DNA from: Verrucomicrobiota bacterium
Lineage (GTDB): Bacteria > Verrucomicrobiota > Verrucomicrobiia > Limisphaerales > J093
Direction of reading: 5' to 3'
DNA length: 64,000 bases
NCBI GenBank assembly: GCA_022710935.1
Contig: JAKLFY010000007.1
Location: 1 to 64,000 of the forward strand
A program made the position numbers and the translations under genes. Shown here one piece after another: positions 49,928 to 58,702 of this stretch. Under the pieces are notes generated by a model. That model was not told where the DNA came from. It saw nothing but the letters and a program-made list of their open reading frames with translations, and searched no databases. Within the stretch, counting starts at the first letter, position 1, and each line of letters starts with the position of its first letter.

Positions 49928-52081
49928 ATGAAACGAATCAGGAACACAATACGATCGGCGGCGCGGGTGGTGGCCTTGAGCGTGGCGGGCGCCGGAGCCG
50001 CCTGGGCCTTCGTGTACGAGACGAACCACGAGTTGATTGGGACCGGCGATCTGGACGGCAACCGGCGGCAGGACGTGGTGATTTTCGACCGCGCCACCGG
50101 CAAGTACCGGGTCGGGTACCAGTCGACAGACGGCCTCTTCAACTGGGTCAACTACCGGGTCAGCGGTCTCAAGGATCCGACCTGGCTGACTCTGGGCAGG
50201 CTGATGGCGGACGACAAGGACGCGCTCGCGTTCACGGCAGCCGACGCCAACCTGGTCCATGTGGTCGAGGCAGCCAACCCCGGTTCCCCAGGCAAGCCGG
50301 TGGCGATCGAGTTCGAGACTCTCGGCCCCGGCGCGCTGGTGGCGGTGGACATCGGCGGCCCGGGCAACACGCCCCTCGACGATCTCGCCGTCAGTTCGGT
50401 CTATGACGATCCCAACAAGATTGTCCTCTTCCGGAATGACGCCGGCAGCTTCGCCGTGAATGCGCAACCCGAGATCAAGGCGACGTGGGTGCGGCCGAAC
50501 CGATTGGCGCTCAAACGCGGCGGACCGCTCTATGTCACCGGGCTTTGGAGCGGCGATGACAGCGATGCGTTCCGCGTTTCGGACTTCGCCAGCGGGCGCG
50601 AGGTGATCGTGGCGGAGGCGGGCGGGCTGCCCAAGGGCTCCGACTATGTCGTCGGGTTCTTTCGCGGCGCGCCCTTGGCGGACGTGGTCACCTACAAGAA
50701 GGGCGAGAAAACGATCCAGTTCCATCCTCTGACCGAGGCGGGCGGCAAGCTCGGCGTCGGGGAAGCCAAGACATTCGAACTGGCCAATCCGATCAACCTC
50801 CTTGTGGCCGTTCCCAAGGCCCAGGGCGCGGGCTTGCTGGCTGTCTACGGCAAGGGCGAATCGGCCGAGGTGCTTGCCCTCGATGCCGCGGGCGCCCCCG
50901 GCACTGTGCAGTCGATCCCGACGACATCCGGCGACCTGATCTTCGGGGCGGTCGGTCTCGAGGAGAGTTTCCTGGTGTTTACGGGCGCCGACTACATGAA
51001 GTTCGCCACCGACGCGCGCGTTTTCAAGCCCGAGGGCGCCACCTACGCCGCGGGCGAGTTGGTGAAACTGGCGTCGATGCAGGACAACGACGACGCGACC
51101 GTGCCGGACATCCACGAAAGGATCGTCACGATCCTCGAGAAGGAGGCCATCCGGAGCGCGGACGACATGAGGTTGTACACCAACGCCATCCCGGGCACAC
51201 AGGTCAATTATGTCATGGTGCCCATTCCGGGCGGAGAGTTCACGATGGGGAGCCCCGACTCGGAGGCAGGCCGCAACCCGGACGAAGGCCCCGCGCGCCG
51301 GGTGAAGATCGCGCCTTTCTGGATGGGGCGGCTCGAGGTGAGCTGGAACGAATACGAGCTGTTCATGTTCCCCGACGACGAGAAGAAACTTCGCGGCGAT
51401 CACCCCACCGAGGAATCGGTGAACGCGGTCTCGGATGCCGTCACCCGCCCTTCGAAGCCCTACATGGAAATGAGCTTCGGCATGGGCAAGGAAGGCTATC
51501 CGGCCATTTCGATGAGCCAACACGCCGCCAACAAGTATTGCCACTGGCTCAGCGCCAAGACCGGCCACTTCTACCGCCTGCCCACCGAAGCCGAATGGGA
51601 ATACGCCTGCCGGGCTGGCACCAGCACGGCCTACTCGTTCGGAGACGACGAGGGCAAGCTGGGCGAGTATGGGGTGTTCGAGGACAACAGCGATTTCAAG
51701 TACGGCAAGATCGGCAGGAAAAAGCCCAATCCGTGGGGCCTGCATGACATGCACGGCAACGTGGCCGAATGGTGCCTGGACCAGTACGAGGACAGTTACG
51801 AGAGCCTCAAGGACACCCTCGTCAACCCCTGGAACAAGGCAACCAAACCGTATCCGCACGTCGTGCGCGGCGGGTCATTCGACGACTCGGCCAGCAAGCT
51901 GCGCAGCGGCGCCCGCCGTGGGTCGGATAGAAACTGGAAGATGCGCGACCCGCAGTTGCCCAAGAGCATCTGGTGGCTCACCGACGCCCAGTTCGTCGGC
52001 TTCCGCATCGTACGCCCCCTCGAAGTGCCCTCGGCCGCCGAGCTCCAGAAGTACTGGACCAGCGGCGTCGAGAAGGAGTAA
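49928..52081 (+). CDS. Secreted protein: beta-propeller-like N-terminus plus FGE-sulfatase domain
   Basis: A 717-residue exported protein (signal peptide to about residue 27, ending AAWAFV). The first 400 residues resemble FG-GAP/VCBS-like blades (ELIGTGDLDGNRRQDVVIFDRATGKYRVGY; ADVVTYKKGEKTIQFHPL), suggesting a beta-propeller. The C-terminal 290 residues are a complete FGE-sulfatase (SUMF1-like) domain: VPIPGGEFTMGSPDSE, LPTEAEWEYACRAGTSTAY, WGLHDMHGNVAEWCLDQYED, and HVVRGGSFDD. Compare the truncated copy at 30281-30880. In bacteria this domain either makes formylglycine or acts as a binding module; the paired cysteines needed for classical FGE catalysis are not obvious here. GTG at 49925 is an alternative start. 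FKBP follows 68 bases later. Confidence 0.8.
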   Translation: MKRIRNTIRSAARVVALSVAGAGAAWAFVYETNHELIGTGDLDGNRRQDVVIFDRATGKYRVGYQSTDGLFNWVNYRVSGLKDPTWLTLGRLMADDKDALAFTAADANLVHVVEAANPGSPGKPVAIEFETLGPGALVAVDIGGPGNTPLDDLAVSSVYDDPNKIVLFRNDAGSFAVNAQPEIKATWVRPNRLALKRGGPLYVTGLWSGDDSDAFRVSDFASGREVIVAEAGGLPKGSDYVVGFFRGAPLADVVTYKKGEKTIQFHPLTEAGGKLGVGEAKTFELANPINLLVAVPKAQGAGLLAVYGKGESAEVLALDAAGAPGTVQSIPTTSGDLIFGAVGLEESFLVFTGADYMKFATDARVFKPEGATYAAGELVKLASMQDNDDATVPDIHERIVTILEKEAIRSADDMRLYTNAIPGTQVNYVMVPIPGGEFTMGSPDSEAGRNPDEGPARRVKIAPFWMGRLEVSWNEYELFMFPDDEKKLRGDHPTEESVNAVSDAVTRPSKPYMEMSFGMGKEGYPAISMSQHAANKYCHWLSAKTGHFYRLPTEAEWEYACRAGTSTAYSFGDDEGKLGEYGVFEDNSDFKYGKIGRKKPNPWGLHDMHGNVAEWCLDQYEDSYESLKDTLVNPWNKATKPYPHVVRGGSFDDSASKLRSGARRGSDRNWKMRDPQLPKSIWWLTDAQFVGFRIVRPLEVPSAAELQKYWTSGVEKE

Positions 52082-52149
52082 ACGGCATGATTTGAATTGA
52101 AAACCGGCGGTGGAATCTCGAAAGTCAACCGAAACAAAGACAGACACAC

Positions 52150-53043
52150 ATGAGACCTAGCTTCATTGCGATCGTTGCCCTGTGCGGCATCAGCGTGGCG
52201 GCTTCCGCGGCCGACGACGCATCCCAACTCAAGAACTCGAAGGAGAAGTTCTCCTACGGCCTGGGCATGAGCCTGGGGACCAACCTCAAGCGCAACAAAC
52301 TCAGCAACGACCAGTTCGACATCGAACTGATCTACCGCGGCCTGAAGGACGTGGTCGGCGGTTCGCCCACGCTTCTGGATGAAGCGCAGATGCGCCAGGC
52401 CATCATGGATTACCAGCAGGAGATGCGGACCCAACTGGGCGCCAAGAACAAGGAGACCGGCGCGAAATACCTGGCCGCGAACCGGGCCAAGGAAGGGATC
52501 AAGACGCACAGTGTCACCGTGGCCACCAACACCTACGAACTGCAATACAAGGTGCTGACCGAAGGCAGCGGGCAATCGCCCAGCACCAACGACATGGTCA
52601 CGGTCAACTACCGCGGCACGCTGATCGACGGCACCGAGTTCGACAGCTCCTACAAGCGCGGCCAACCTGCCACCTTCCCCGTCACCGGCGTCATTCGCGG
52701 CTGGACTGAGGCGCTGCGGTTGATGAAGCCGGGCGCCAAATGGGAGTTGTACCTGCCGTCCGAGCTGGCCTATGGCGAGCGCGGCACCGCCAGCATCGAG
52801 CCCAACTCGACGCTCATCTTCGAGGTCGAACTGATTTCCGCCCAGCCGCGTCAGACGCCCCAGGCGGCCCCCGCGGCCCAGCAGCCCGTCACCAGCGACA
52901 TCATCAAGGTGCCGTCCAAGGAAGAACTCGAAAAAGGCGCCAAGATCGAAGTGATCAAGGCCGCCGATCTCGAGAAACTCCAGGCCGCCGAGCGCGCCAA
53001 GGCCGAAGCCGAAAAGGCCAAGAACCAGCCGGACAAGAAGTAA
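52150..53043 (+). CDS. FKBP-type peptidyl-prolyl isomerase, Mip/FkpA-like
   Basis: A 297-residue periplasmic protein (signal peptide ending ASAADDA). Residues about 25-115 are the FKBP N-terminal dimerisation domain (SYGLGMSLGTNLKRNKL, a Mip/FkpA-type helix). Residues about 120-235 are the FKBP isomerase domain with MVTVNYRGTLIDGTEFDSSY, GVIRGWTEALRLMKPGAKWELYLPSELAYGERG and STLIFEVELIS. The last 60 residues are a charged Lys/Glu/Ala helix (ADLEKLQAAERAKAEAEKAK) unusual for the family and possibly a coiled coil. It catalyses proline isomerisation and chaperones exported proteins. It may be co-expressed with the preceding FGE-domain gene. Confidence 0.9.
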   Translation: MRPSFIAIVALCGISVAASAADDASQLKNSKEKFSYGLGMSLGTNLKRNKLSNDQFDIELIYRGLKDVVGGSPTLLDEAQMRQAIMDYQQEMRTQLGAKNKETGAKYLAANRAKEGIKTHSVTVATNTYELQYKVLTEGSGQSPSTNDMVTVNYRGTLIDGTEFDSSYKRGQPATFPVTGVIRGWTEALRLMKPGAKWELYLPSELAYGERGTASIEPNSTLIFEVELISAQPRQTPQAAPAAQQPVTSDIIKVPSKEELEKGAKIEVIKAADLEKLQAAERAKAEAEKAKNQPDKK

Positions 53044-53104
53044 AGACCACCGCGGGCGCCTCTGCCTGGTTGCTGCCTGATTTCGTCCGCCGCCCGTCCG
53101 CCTG

Positions 53105-53149
53105 AGCCCGGACATTCCACAACGCTGCGCGTGACCGCATGTCCGGGCT
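53105..53149. repeat. REP-like palindrome
   Basis: AGCCCGGACAT (53105-53115) and ATGTCCGGGCT (53139-53149) form a perfect 11-base inverted repeat with a 23-base spacer, closely parallel to the 12-base pair with 22-base spacer at 1650-1695. It lies 61 bases after the FKBP stop. Confidence 0.8.
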
Positions 53150-53202
53150 GTGGCAAAACCGCACCCGAACTTGTAGAAGGAGCATTCTTCGTCGGATCGG
53201 CT

Positions 53203-53310
53203 GGAGTGGGGGCGTCCTCGTCCCCGACCAATAGGGCAGCAGAATGTGTGCGCGGGCGACGAGGACCTCGCCCCTCCGGTGCTCTGCTCGCGCACACGAA
53301 AGCGCGGGAG
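53203..53310 (+). repeat. GTCCTCGTCCCC direct repeat, copy 1
   Basis: This 108-base unit (starting GGAGTGGGGGCGTCCTCGTC, with GCGGGCGACGAGGAC and TGCTCTGCTCGCGCAC further on) recurs in the same orientation at 55594-55702. A partial second unit begins directly after it, reaching the start codon of the topoisomerase gene. Confidence 0.85.
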
Positions 53311-53335
53311 TGGGGGCGTCCTCGTCCCCCGACCA

Positions 53336-55534
53336 ATGGGAAAGAAAAGAAGAACAGATCCGCACCAACTGGACTTGAGCATCCAAGGCGCTCGGGCGTC
53401 CGATGCCGCGCCGCAGCCGGACGGCCCCTCCTCGACGCCGGCGGCGGCTGACGACGCCGCGCGCCAGGATCAGGACGCTGAAGACAAAGCGGGCTCGAAG
53501 GCGCGCCCAACCCCGGCCGAGAGCCCCCACGAGATCATCGCCGAGGCCGTTTCGGCGACCCCCTCCCACGGCCCGTTCGACCCGAAGCGGATCGTTCTCC
53601 CGTTCCACCGTCGCGTCGACACCAGCTTTCTCGAGTACGCGTCCTACGTGATTCGCGACCGGGCGATTCCGGCGGTGGCGGACGGGTTGAAGCCGGTGCA
53701 ACGCCGCATTCTCTGGGCGATGCACCAGACCGACGACGGACGATTCACCAAGGTCGCGAACGTCATCGGCGACACCACCAAGTACCATCCGCACGGGGAC
53801 GCATCGATTGGCGACGCGCTGGTGGTGCTGGCGAACAAGCGGTACCTGATCGAGCGCCAAGGCAACTACGGCAACCTGTACACGGGCGACCCGGCGGCGG
53901 CGCCGCGCTACATCGAGTGCCGTCTGACCGAGCTGGCGCGGACGGAGCTTTTCAACGATGAGTTGACGGCGTTTGTGCCCAGCTACGACGGGCGCAAGCA
54001 GGAGCCGGTCGCGCTGCCCTCGAAACTGCCGCTTACCCTGATGCTCGGCGCCGAGGGCATTGCCGTCGGCCTTTCGGCGCGCATTCTCCCGCACAACTTT
54101 CCCGAGCTGCTCCGCGCCCAGGTCGCCATCCTCAAGGAGCAGCCCTTCAAATGCCTCCCCGACTTCCCGACCGGCGGTCTGATGGACGCGCGCGAATACG
54201 CGGACGGCAAGGGCAGCGTCAAGGTCCGCGCCCGGCTCCGGGTCAAGGACGAATCGACCATCGTCATCAAGGAGATCCCGCCCGGAACCACGACCGAATC
54301 GCTCATCGCCTCGATCGAGAACGCCGTTCGCAAGGGCAAACTCAAGGTCAAATCGGTCCACGACTACACCTCCGAAGACGTCGAGATCGAGATCAAGGCC
54401 CCCGCGGGGGTGGATCCGGACAAGCTGGCCGACGCGCTCTATGCGTTCACCGACTGCGAGGTCACGATCGCAAGCCGGATCGTCGTCATCAAAGACCATC
54501 GCCCGGTCGAGATGACGGTCTCCGCCATGCTGCGCGAGGCCACGGACCAGCTCTGCCGCCTGCTCCGGCTCGAACTCGAAAGGAAACAGGCCCAGCTCGA
54601 AGACGAACTCCACTTCCGCACCCTCGAACGGATTTTTATCGAGGAGCGCATCTACAAGAAGATCGAGCAGTGCAAGACCAACGAGGCGGTGGTGGCCGCC
54701 GTCTACGACGGTTTCAAACCGTTCCGCAAGGAATGCCTGCGCGCCCTCACCGACCCTGACGTCGAACGGCTGCTGGCCGTGCGCATCCGACGCATTTCGC
54801 TCTTCGACATCAACCGGCACCGCCAGGAGATGGAGGCCTTGAAGGCCGATCTCGCCCTGACCCGCAAGCACCTCAAACAACTCACCCCCTACGCCATCGC
54901 CCACCTCGAAGCCCTGATCGAACGCCACGGACCGCTCTACCCGCGCCTGACCAAATCCAGCCGGCACGACGAAATCGACGCGCGGGAAGTGGCGTTCCGG
55001 GCGTTCAAGGTCGCCTATGACCGCGAGACCGGTTACCTCGGCTACAAGGTCAACGGAGACGAGTTCAAGGTCGATTGCACCAAATACGACAAGATCCTGA
55101 TGGTGTTCAAGGATGGCCGCTACCGGGTGATCGAGCTGCCCGAAAAGCTGTTCGTCGGGCCGGACGTGATCTACGCCGGACTGCCTGAGCGCGACCGCGT
55201 CTTCACGCTCGCCTACGCCACGCGCGACTCGAATTACCTGAAGCGGTTCACCTTCGGCGGCGCCATTCTGGACAAGGACTACTGGCTCGCGCCCGAGAAA
55301 TCCAAGGTCCTTTTCTTCGAGCCCGACACGCCCCGCGAACTCTACATCCGCTATAAGCCGGCCCCCTATCAGAAGATCAACCAGCAGACGTGCGACCCGT
55401 CGCAAATCGAGGTCAAGGGCGCCAAGGCGCGCGGACGCCAGATCTCGATCAAGGACGTCGCCTCAATCACCAGCGCACCCACGCGCGGATGGGATTCCGA
55501 GGCCCCGACCACCCGGCTCCAGTTCGTCGGCTGA
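53336..55534 (+). CDS. GyrA/ParC-type topoisomerase subunit A
   Basis: A 732-residue type IIA topoisomerase breakage-reunion subunit. After an 80-residue disordered acidic/Ala-rich leader comes VDTSFLEYASYVIRDRAIPAVADGLKPVQRRILWAM, the family opening; KYHPHGDASIGDALVVLA, the helix in which quinolone-resistance residues lie; and AAPRYIECRLTELA, with the catalytic Tyr that forms the DNA link. A coiled-coil region (MLREATDQLCRLLRLELERKQAQLEDEL) and a short C-terminal beta-rich portion follow; a full six-bladed GyrA propeller with GyrA-box is not evident, so a ParC-like decatenase is more likely. Its B partner is not in the window. ATG 53336 falls exactly in the partial repeat unit; the leader before VDTSFLEY is long, so the start may be further inside. 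Confidence 0.83.
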   Translation: MGKKRRTDPHQLDLSIQGARASDAAPQPDGPSSTPAAADDAARQDQDAEDKAGSKARPTPAESPHEIIAEAVSATPSHGPFDPKRIVLPFHRRVDTSFLEYASYVIRDRAIPAVADGLKPVQRRILWAMHQTDDGRFTKVANVIGDTTKYHPHGDASIGDALVVLANKRYLIERQGNYGNLYTGDPAAAPRYIECRLTELARTELFNDELTAFVPSYDGRKQEPVALPSKLPLTLMLGAEGIAVGLSARILPHNFPELLRAQVAILKEQPFKCLPDFPTGGLMDAREYADGKGSVKVRARLRVKDESTIVIKEIPPGTTTESLIASIENAVRKGKLKVKSVHDYTSEDVEIEIKAPAGVDPDKLADALYAFTDCEVTIASRIVVIKDHRPVEMTVSAMLREATDQLCRLLRLELERKQAQLEDELHFRTLERIFIEERIYKKIEQCKTNEAVVAAVYDGFKPFRKECLRALTDPDVERLLAVRIRRISLFDINRHRQEMEALKADLALTRKHLKQLTPYAIAHLEALIERHGPLYPRLTKSSRHDEIDAREVAFRAFKVAYDRETGYLGYKVNGDEFKVDCTKYDKILMVFKDGRYRVIELPEKLFVGPDVIYAGLPERDRVFTLAYATRDSNYLKRFTFGGAILDKDYWLAPEKSKVLFFEPDTPRELYIRYKPAPYQKINQQTCDPSQIEVKGAKARGRQISIKDVASITSAPTRGWDSEAPTTRLQFVG

Positions 55535-55593
55535 GATGCCGGGCTTGGACGGAAGCTGCCCGGGCACGAACGTGTGCGGCAGCACGAAGGCGC

Positions 55594-55702
55594 GGGAGCG
55601 GGGACGTCCTCGTCCCCGGCCAACGGAGTCGCACAATGTGTTGGCGGGCGACGAGGACGTCGCCCCTCCCCTGCTCTGCTCGCGCACGCGAAGGCGCAGG
55701 AG
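55594..55702 (+). repeat. GTCCTCGTCCCC direct repeat, copy 2
   Basis: 109 bases matching 53203-53310 with scattered substitutions, same orientation. It holds an inverted pair GGGGACGTCCTCGTCCCC / GGGCGACGAGGACGTCGCCC that could fold. It lies between the convergent topoisomerase and ftsK genes. Confidence 0.85.
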
Positions 55703-55805
55703 CGGGAACGCCTTCGCACGCCGTGTTCGGAAAGCGGCGGTGATCCGCCGCACTCTCCCGCCCTGCGTTCTCAGAAAGGGGACTTCACTTCCCGGAACGC
55801 GGCCC

Positions 55806-58580
55806 TCAGGCCATCGGCCGCGGGCCGGCGCCGTCGTCTTCCGTCTCCTCGCCGACATCGAGGTCGATGAGGATGTCGCGGGGCTCGGCGCCTTTGCTGG
55901 GGCCGACGATGCCGCGGTTTTCGAGTTCATCCATGATGCGGGCGGCGCGCGTGTAACCGAGACGCAACCGCCGTTGCAGGAGCGACACACTGGCCTTCTG
56001 CTCGCTGCGGATGACCTCGACGCACTGCTCGATCAGGCTCTCGTCCTCATCGATGCCCTCGCCATCGTCGAAAGAGCTGCTCGGTTTCGAGAGCTGCTGG
56101 TGGATCTCGACGTCGTAGAGCGGCTTGCCCTGGCGGGCGATGAAGTCGACGACGCTCTGGATTTCCTGGTCGGTCACCAGCGCCCCTTGCGCCCGAATCA
56201 GCTTGGCCGAACCGGGCGGCAGATAGAGCATGTCGCCCTTCCCCAGCAGCTTGTCGGCGCCCATCGCGTCGAGAATCGTCCTCGAATCCACCTTGGCCGC
56301 GACCTGGAAGGCGATGCGGCAGGGGATGTTCGCCTTGATCACGCCGGTGATCACATCCACGCTCGGCCGCTGCGTGGCCACGATGCAATGGATTCCGGCC
56401 GCCCGCGCCATTTGCGTGATGCGCGCGATGGCCATCTCGACGTCGGCGGGCGCGACGAGCATGAGATCCGCCAGTTCGTCGATGATCACCACGATGTAAC
56501 TGAGCTTGTCCGGAATCACGATGTCATCGTCGCGCGGGACAACGATCTCCTCGTCGACCTCGACGGCGAATCCATCGGCACCGGCCTCGACTTTTTCGCG
56601 GCGGCCGCTCAAGGGAAGTTCGGGCTGGCGGACGGGCAGCGGTTTGTTCTTGGGACGCTCGTTGAACGACCGGATGTTGCGCACGCCGACCCGGGCGAAG
56701 ATCTGGTAGCGTTTCTCCATCTCGTTGACCACCCAGCGCAGGGCCAGGATGACCTTCTTGGGATCGGTCACCACCGGCACCACCAGGTGGGGGAGCGTGT
56801 TGTACTGCTGCAGCTCGACCACCTTCGGATCGATCATCACGAAACGGAGCTGGTCGGGGGGGAACTTGTAGAGCAGCGAGGCCACGATGGCATTGATGCA
56901 AACGGACTTGCCCGAGCCGGTGCTGCCCGCGATCAGGAGATGGGGCATCTCCGCCAAATCCGCCACGATGGGATGTCCGTAGACATCCTTGCCGATCGCC
57001 AGCGGGATGCGGGCCTTCGCGTTGCGCCACTCATCCGACTCGAGCAGCTCGCGCATGATCACCTTGGATTTGATCGCGTTGGGCACCTCGACGCCGACGG
57101 AACTCTTGCCCGGCACCGGGGCGAGGATGTGAATGCGCTCGGCCTTGAGCGCCGCGGCAATGTTGTTCGTCAGGGCGGTGATCTTCTCGAGCTTGACGCC
57201 GGGCGCCGGATGCAGCTCGTAGCGGGTGATGGTCGGCCCTTTGGTGATGTCGCCCAAAGCCACCTCGATGCCGAATTGGGCCAGGGTCTGCTGCATCAGA
57301 CGCGCGTTGGCCATCAACTCCTCTTTCGACTCGGTCGGTTTCACCGCCAAATCGGGCAGATTCAGCAGATCGATCGACGGCAGCTTGTAGTTGCCGATCA
57401 GCGGCGGCGTCGCCACCGACAGCGGCTTGGGCTTGCGCATGGCCGGCCTCGGACGCGCCGTTGCCGCCGCAGCCTCGCCTGCCCCTCCCCCGGCCTTCGC
57501 CGCGCCCGACTCCGACGCGCCAGGAGCGCCGTTGCCCTCCTTGCCCGGCGTGTCGGATGCCGGCGCATTCGGACTCGAATTCCCGCCCCCTCCGGCGGGC
57601 GCCAGCGCGGCCCCACCGGGCCCCGCCCCGGATGCCGCCACCTCCGTGGCCGGGATGATCTCGACCGCATCGTCGGCAGGCACCTCGATCGCCGGGCTCT
57701 CGGGCTTGAGGGGCGGCAGCAGGAGGCGCGACGGAGGCTTGGCTCCCACCTGCGGCACGCTCAGATCGCGCACCGTGGGTTCCGGCACCGGGCGCATATC
57801 GGGCCCCAATCCGATTCGGGCCGGCGCGGGAGCCGGCGGAGACGCAGCCGCCGGTTCAGCCGGTTCGGCGTTGGCGAGCTTCTCCTGGAGGCGGCGCGCC
57901 TCCCTTTCCAACTCCCGTTTGCGCCGTTCGAGCATCTTCTCGTTCTGGGGCGCGGCGGCCCTGGCGGCGCGGCGCCTCTCGAGATAATCGCGGATCCAGT
58001 CGCCCAGGTGAAAGTTCGTGAGGCCGTAGAGCGCGACAAGGTAAAGCGTCGCCAGCAGAATCGAGGAGCCGACCGTGCCGAAATAGCGGAAGCAGTAGCG
58101 ATTCAGGTTCATGCCGATCACCCCGCCGGCGCTCGGCGCGCTCAGGTTCAACGAGAGGCGGTCCAGGAAGCCCGCGGCATCCGCCGGGTTGCGGGCGAGC
58201 CGCTTCAAGGCTGCTTGATCCGTTCCAAGGTCGAGAGCGGCAGTGCAGACGAGCACCAGGAGGATCGCCCAGGGCCACTTGCGCTTGAGGTAATCCGCCT
58301 CGCTTAGAAAATGGGCCACGGCAAAGCCCAGAACCAGCACCGGCAGCAAATAGGCGCCCGCGCCGAAGTAGAGGAACAGCCAGTACGCCATCGACGCGCC
58401 GAACCGCCCGATCAGGTTGTGGGCCGGATCGTTGGGAGGCACGCGGTTGGCGGCCAGATCGAATCGGTCAAACGAGAAGAGCGCGGCGAACAAAAGCAAC
58501 GCCACGCAAAACAGAATGATGCCCACCAAATCGCCCCGACCGCGCCTGGCCTCGATCGCGCCGGGTTCTCTACGCGCCAT
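55806..58580 (-). CDS. ftsK: FtsK/SpoIIIE-family DNA translocase
   Basis: A 924-residue membrane-bound DNA pump that moves chromosome ends through the closing septum. Four or so membrane segments lie in the first 200 residues (GIILFCVALLLFAALF; MAYWLFLYFGAGAYLLPVLVLGFAVAHFL; WAILLVLVCTAALDLG; SSILLATLYLVALYGL). A Pro/Ala/Gly-rich linker covers about 200-420. The motor follows: an alpha domain (KGPTITRYELHPAPGVKLEKITALTNNIAAAL), Walker A IAGSTGSGKSVC, Walker B YIVVIIDELADLM, and IHCIVATQRPSVDVITGVIKANIPCRIAFQVAAKVDSRTILD. The C-terminal gamma winged helix that reads KOPS-type sequences is present (SVSLLQRRLRLGYTRAARIMDELE). All motifs are complete. Confidence 0.93.
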   Translation of the reverse strand: MARREPGAIEARRGRGDLVGIILFCVALLLFAALFSFDRFDLAANRVPPNDPAHNLIGRFGASMAYWLFLYFGAGAYLLPVLVLGFAVAHFLSEADYLKRKWPWAILLVLVCTAALDLGTDQAALKRLARNPADAAGFLDRLSLNLSAPSAGGVIGMNLNRYCFRYFGTVGSSILLATLYLVALYGLTNFHLGDWIRDYLERRRAARAAAPQNEKMLERRKRELEREARRLQEKLANAEPAEPAAASPPAPAPARIGLGPDMRPVPEPTVRDLSVPQVGAKPPSRLLLPPLKPESPAIEVPADDAVEIIPATEVAASGAGPGGAALAPAGGGGNSSPNAPASDTPGKEGNGAPGASESGAAKAGGGAGEAAAATARPRPAMRKPKPLSVATPPLIGNYKLPSIDLLNLPDLAVKPTESKEELMANARLMQQTLAQFGIEVALGDITKGPTITRYELHPAPGVKLEKITALTNNIAAALKAERIHILAPVPGKSSVGVEVPNAIKSKVIMRELLESDEWRNAKARIPLAIGKDVYGHPIVADLAEMPHLLIAGSTGSGKSVCINAIVASLLYKFPPDQLRFVMIDPKVVELQQYNTLPHLVVPVVTDPKKVILALRWVVNEMEKRYQIFARVGVRNIRSFNERPKNKPLPVRQPELPLSGRREKVEAGADGFAVEVDEEIVVPRDDDIVIPDKLSYIVVIIDELADLMLVAPADVEMAIARITQMARAAGIHCIVATQRPSVDVITGVIKANIPCRIAFQVAAKVDSRTILDAMGADKLLGKGDMLYLPPGSAKLIRAQGALVTDQEIQSVVDFIARQGKPLYDVEIHQQLSKPSSSFDDGEGIDEDESLIEQCVEVIRSEQKASVSLLQRRLRLGYTRAARIMDELENRGIVGPSKGAEPRDILIDLDVGEETEDDGAGPRPMA

Positions 58581-58702
58581 GCGTCCACTGTAAGAAACGC
58601 CCGACGAAGTTCAATGTGGAAAGTCCGGGCCGCGCCAACCGCATATTGCGCAGCGTCAGCGCACAGGGCGCTTTGGACCTGGCAGACAACGCGCGGACCC
58701 CA

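Noticed and set aside
55536-58307. A 923-codon plus-strand frame
   Set aside because: Antisense shadow of ftsK, whose motifs are complete.
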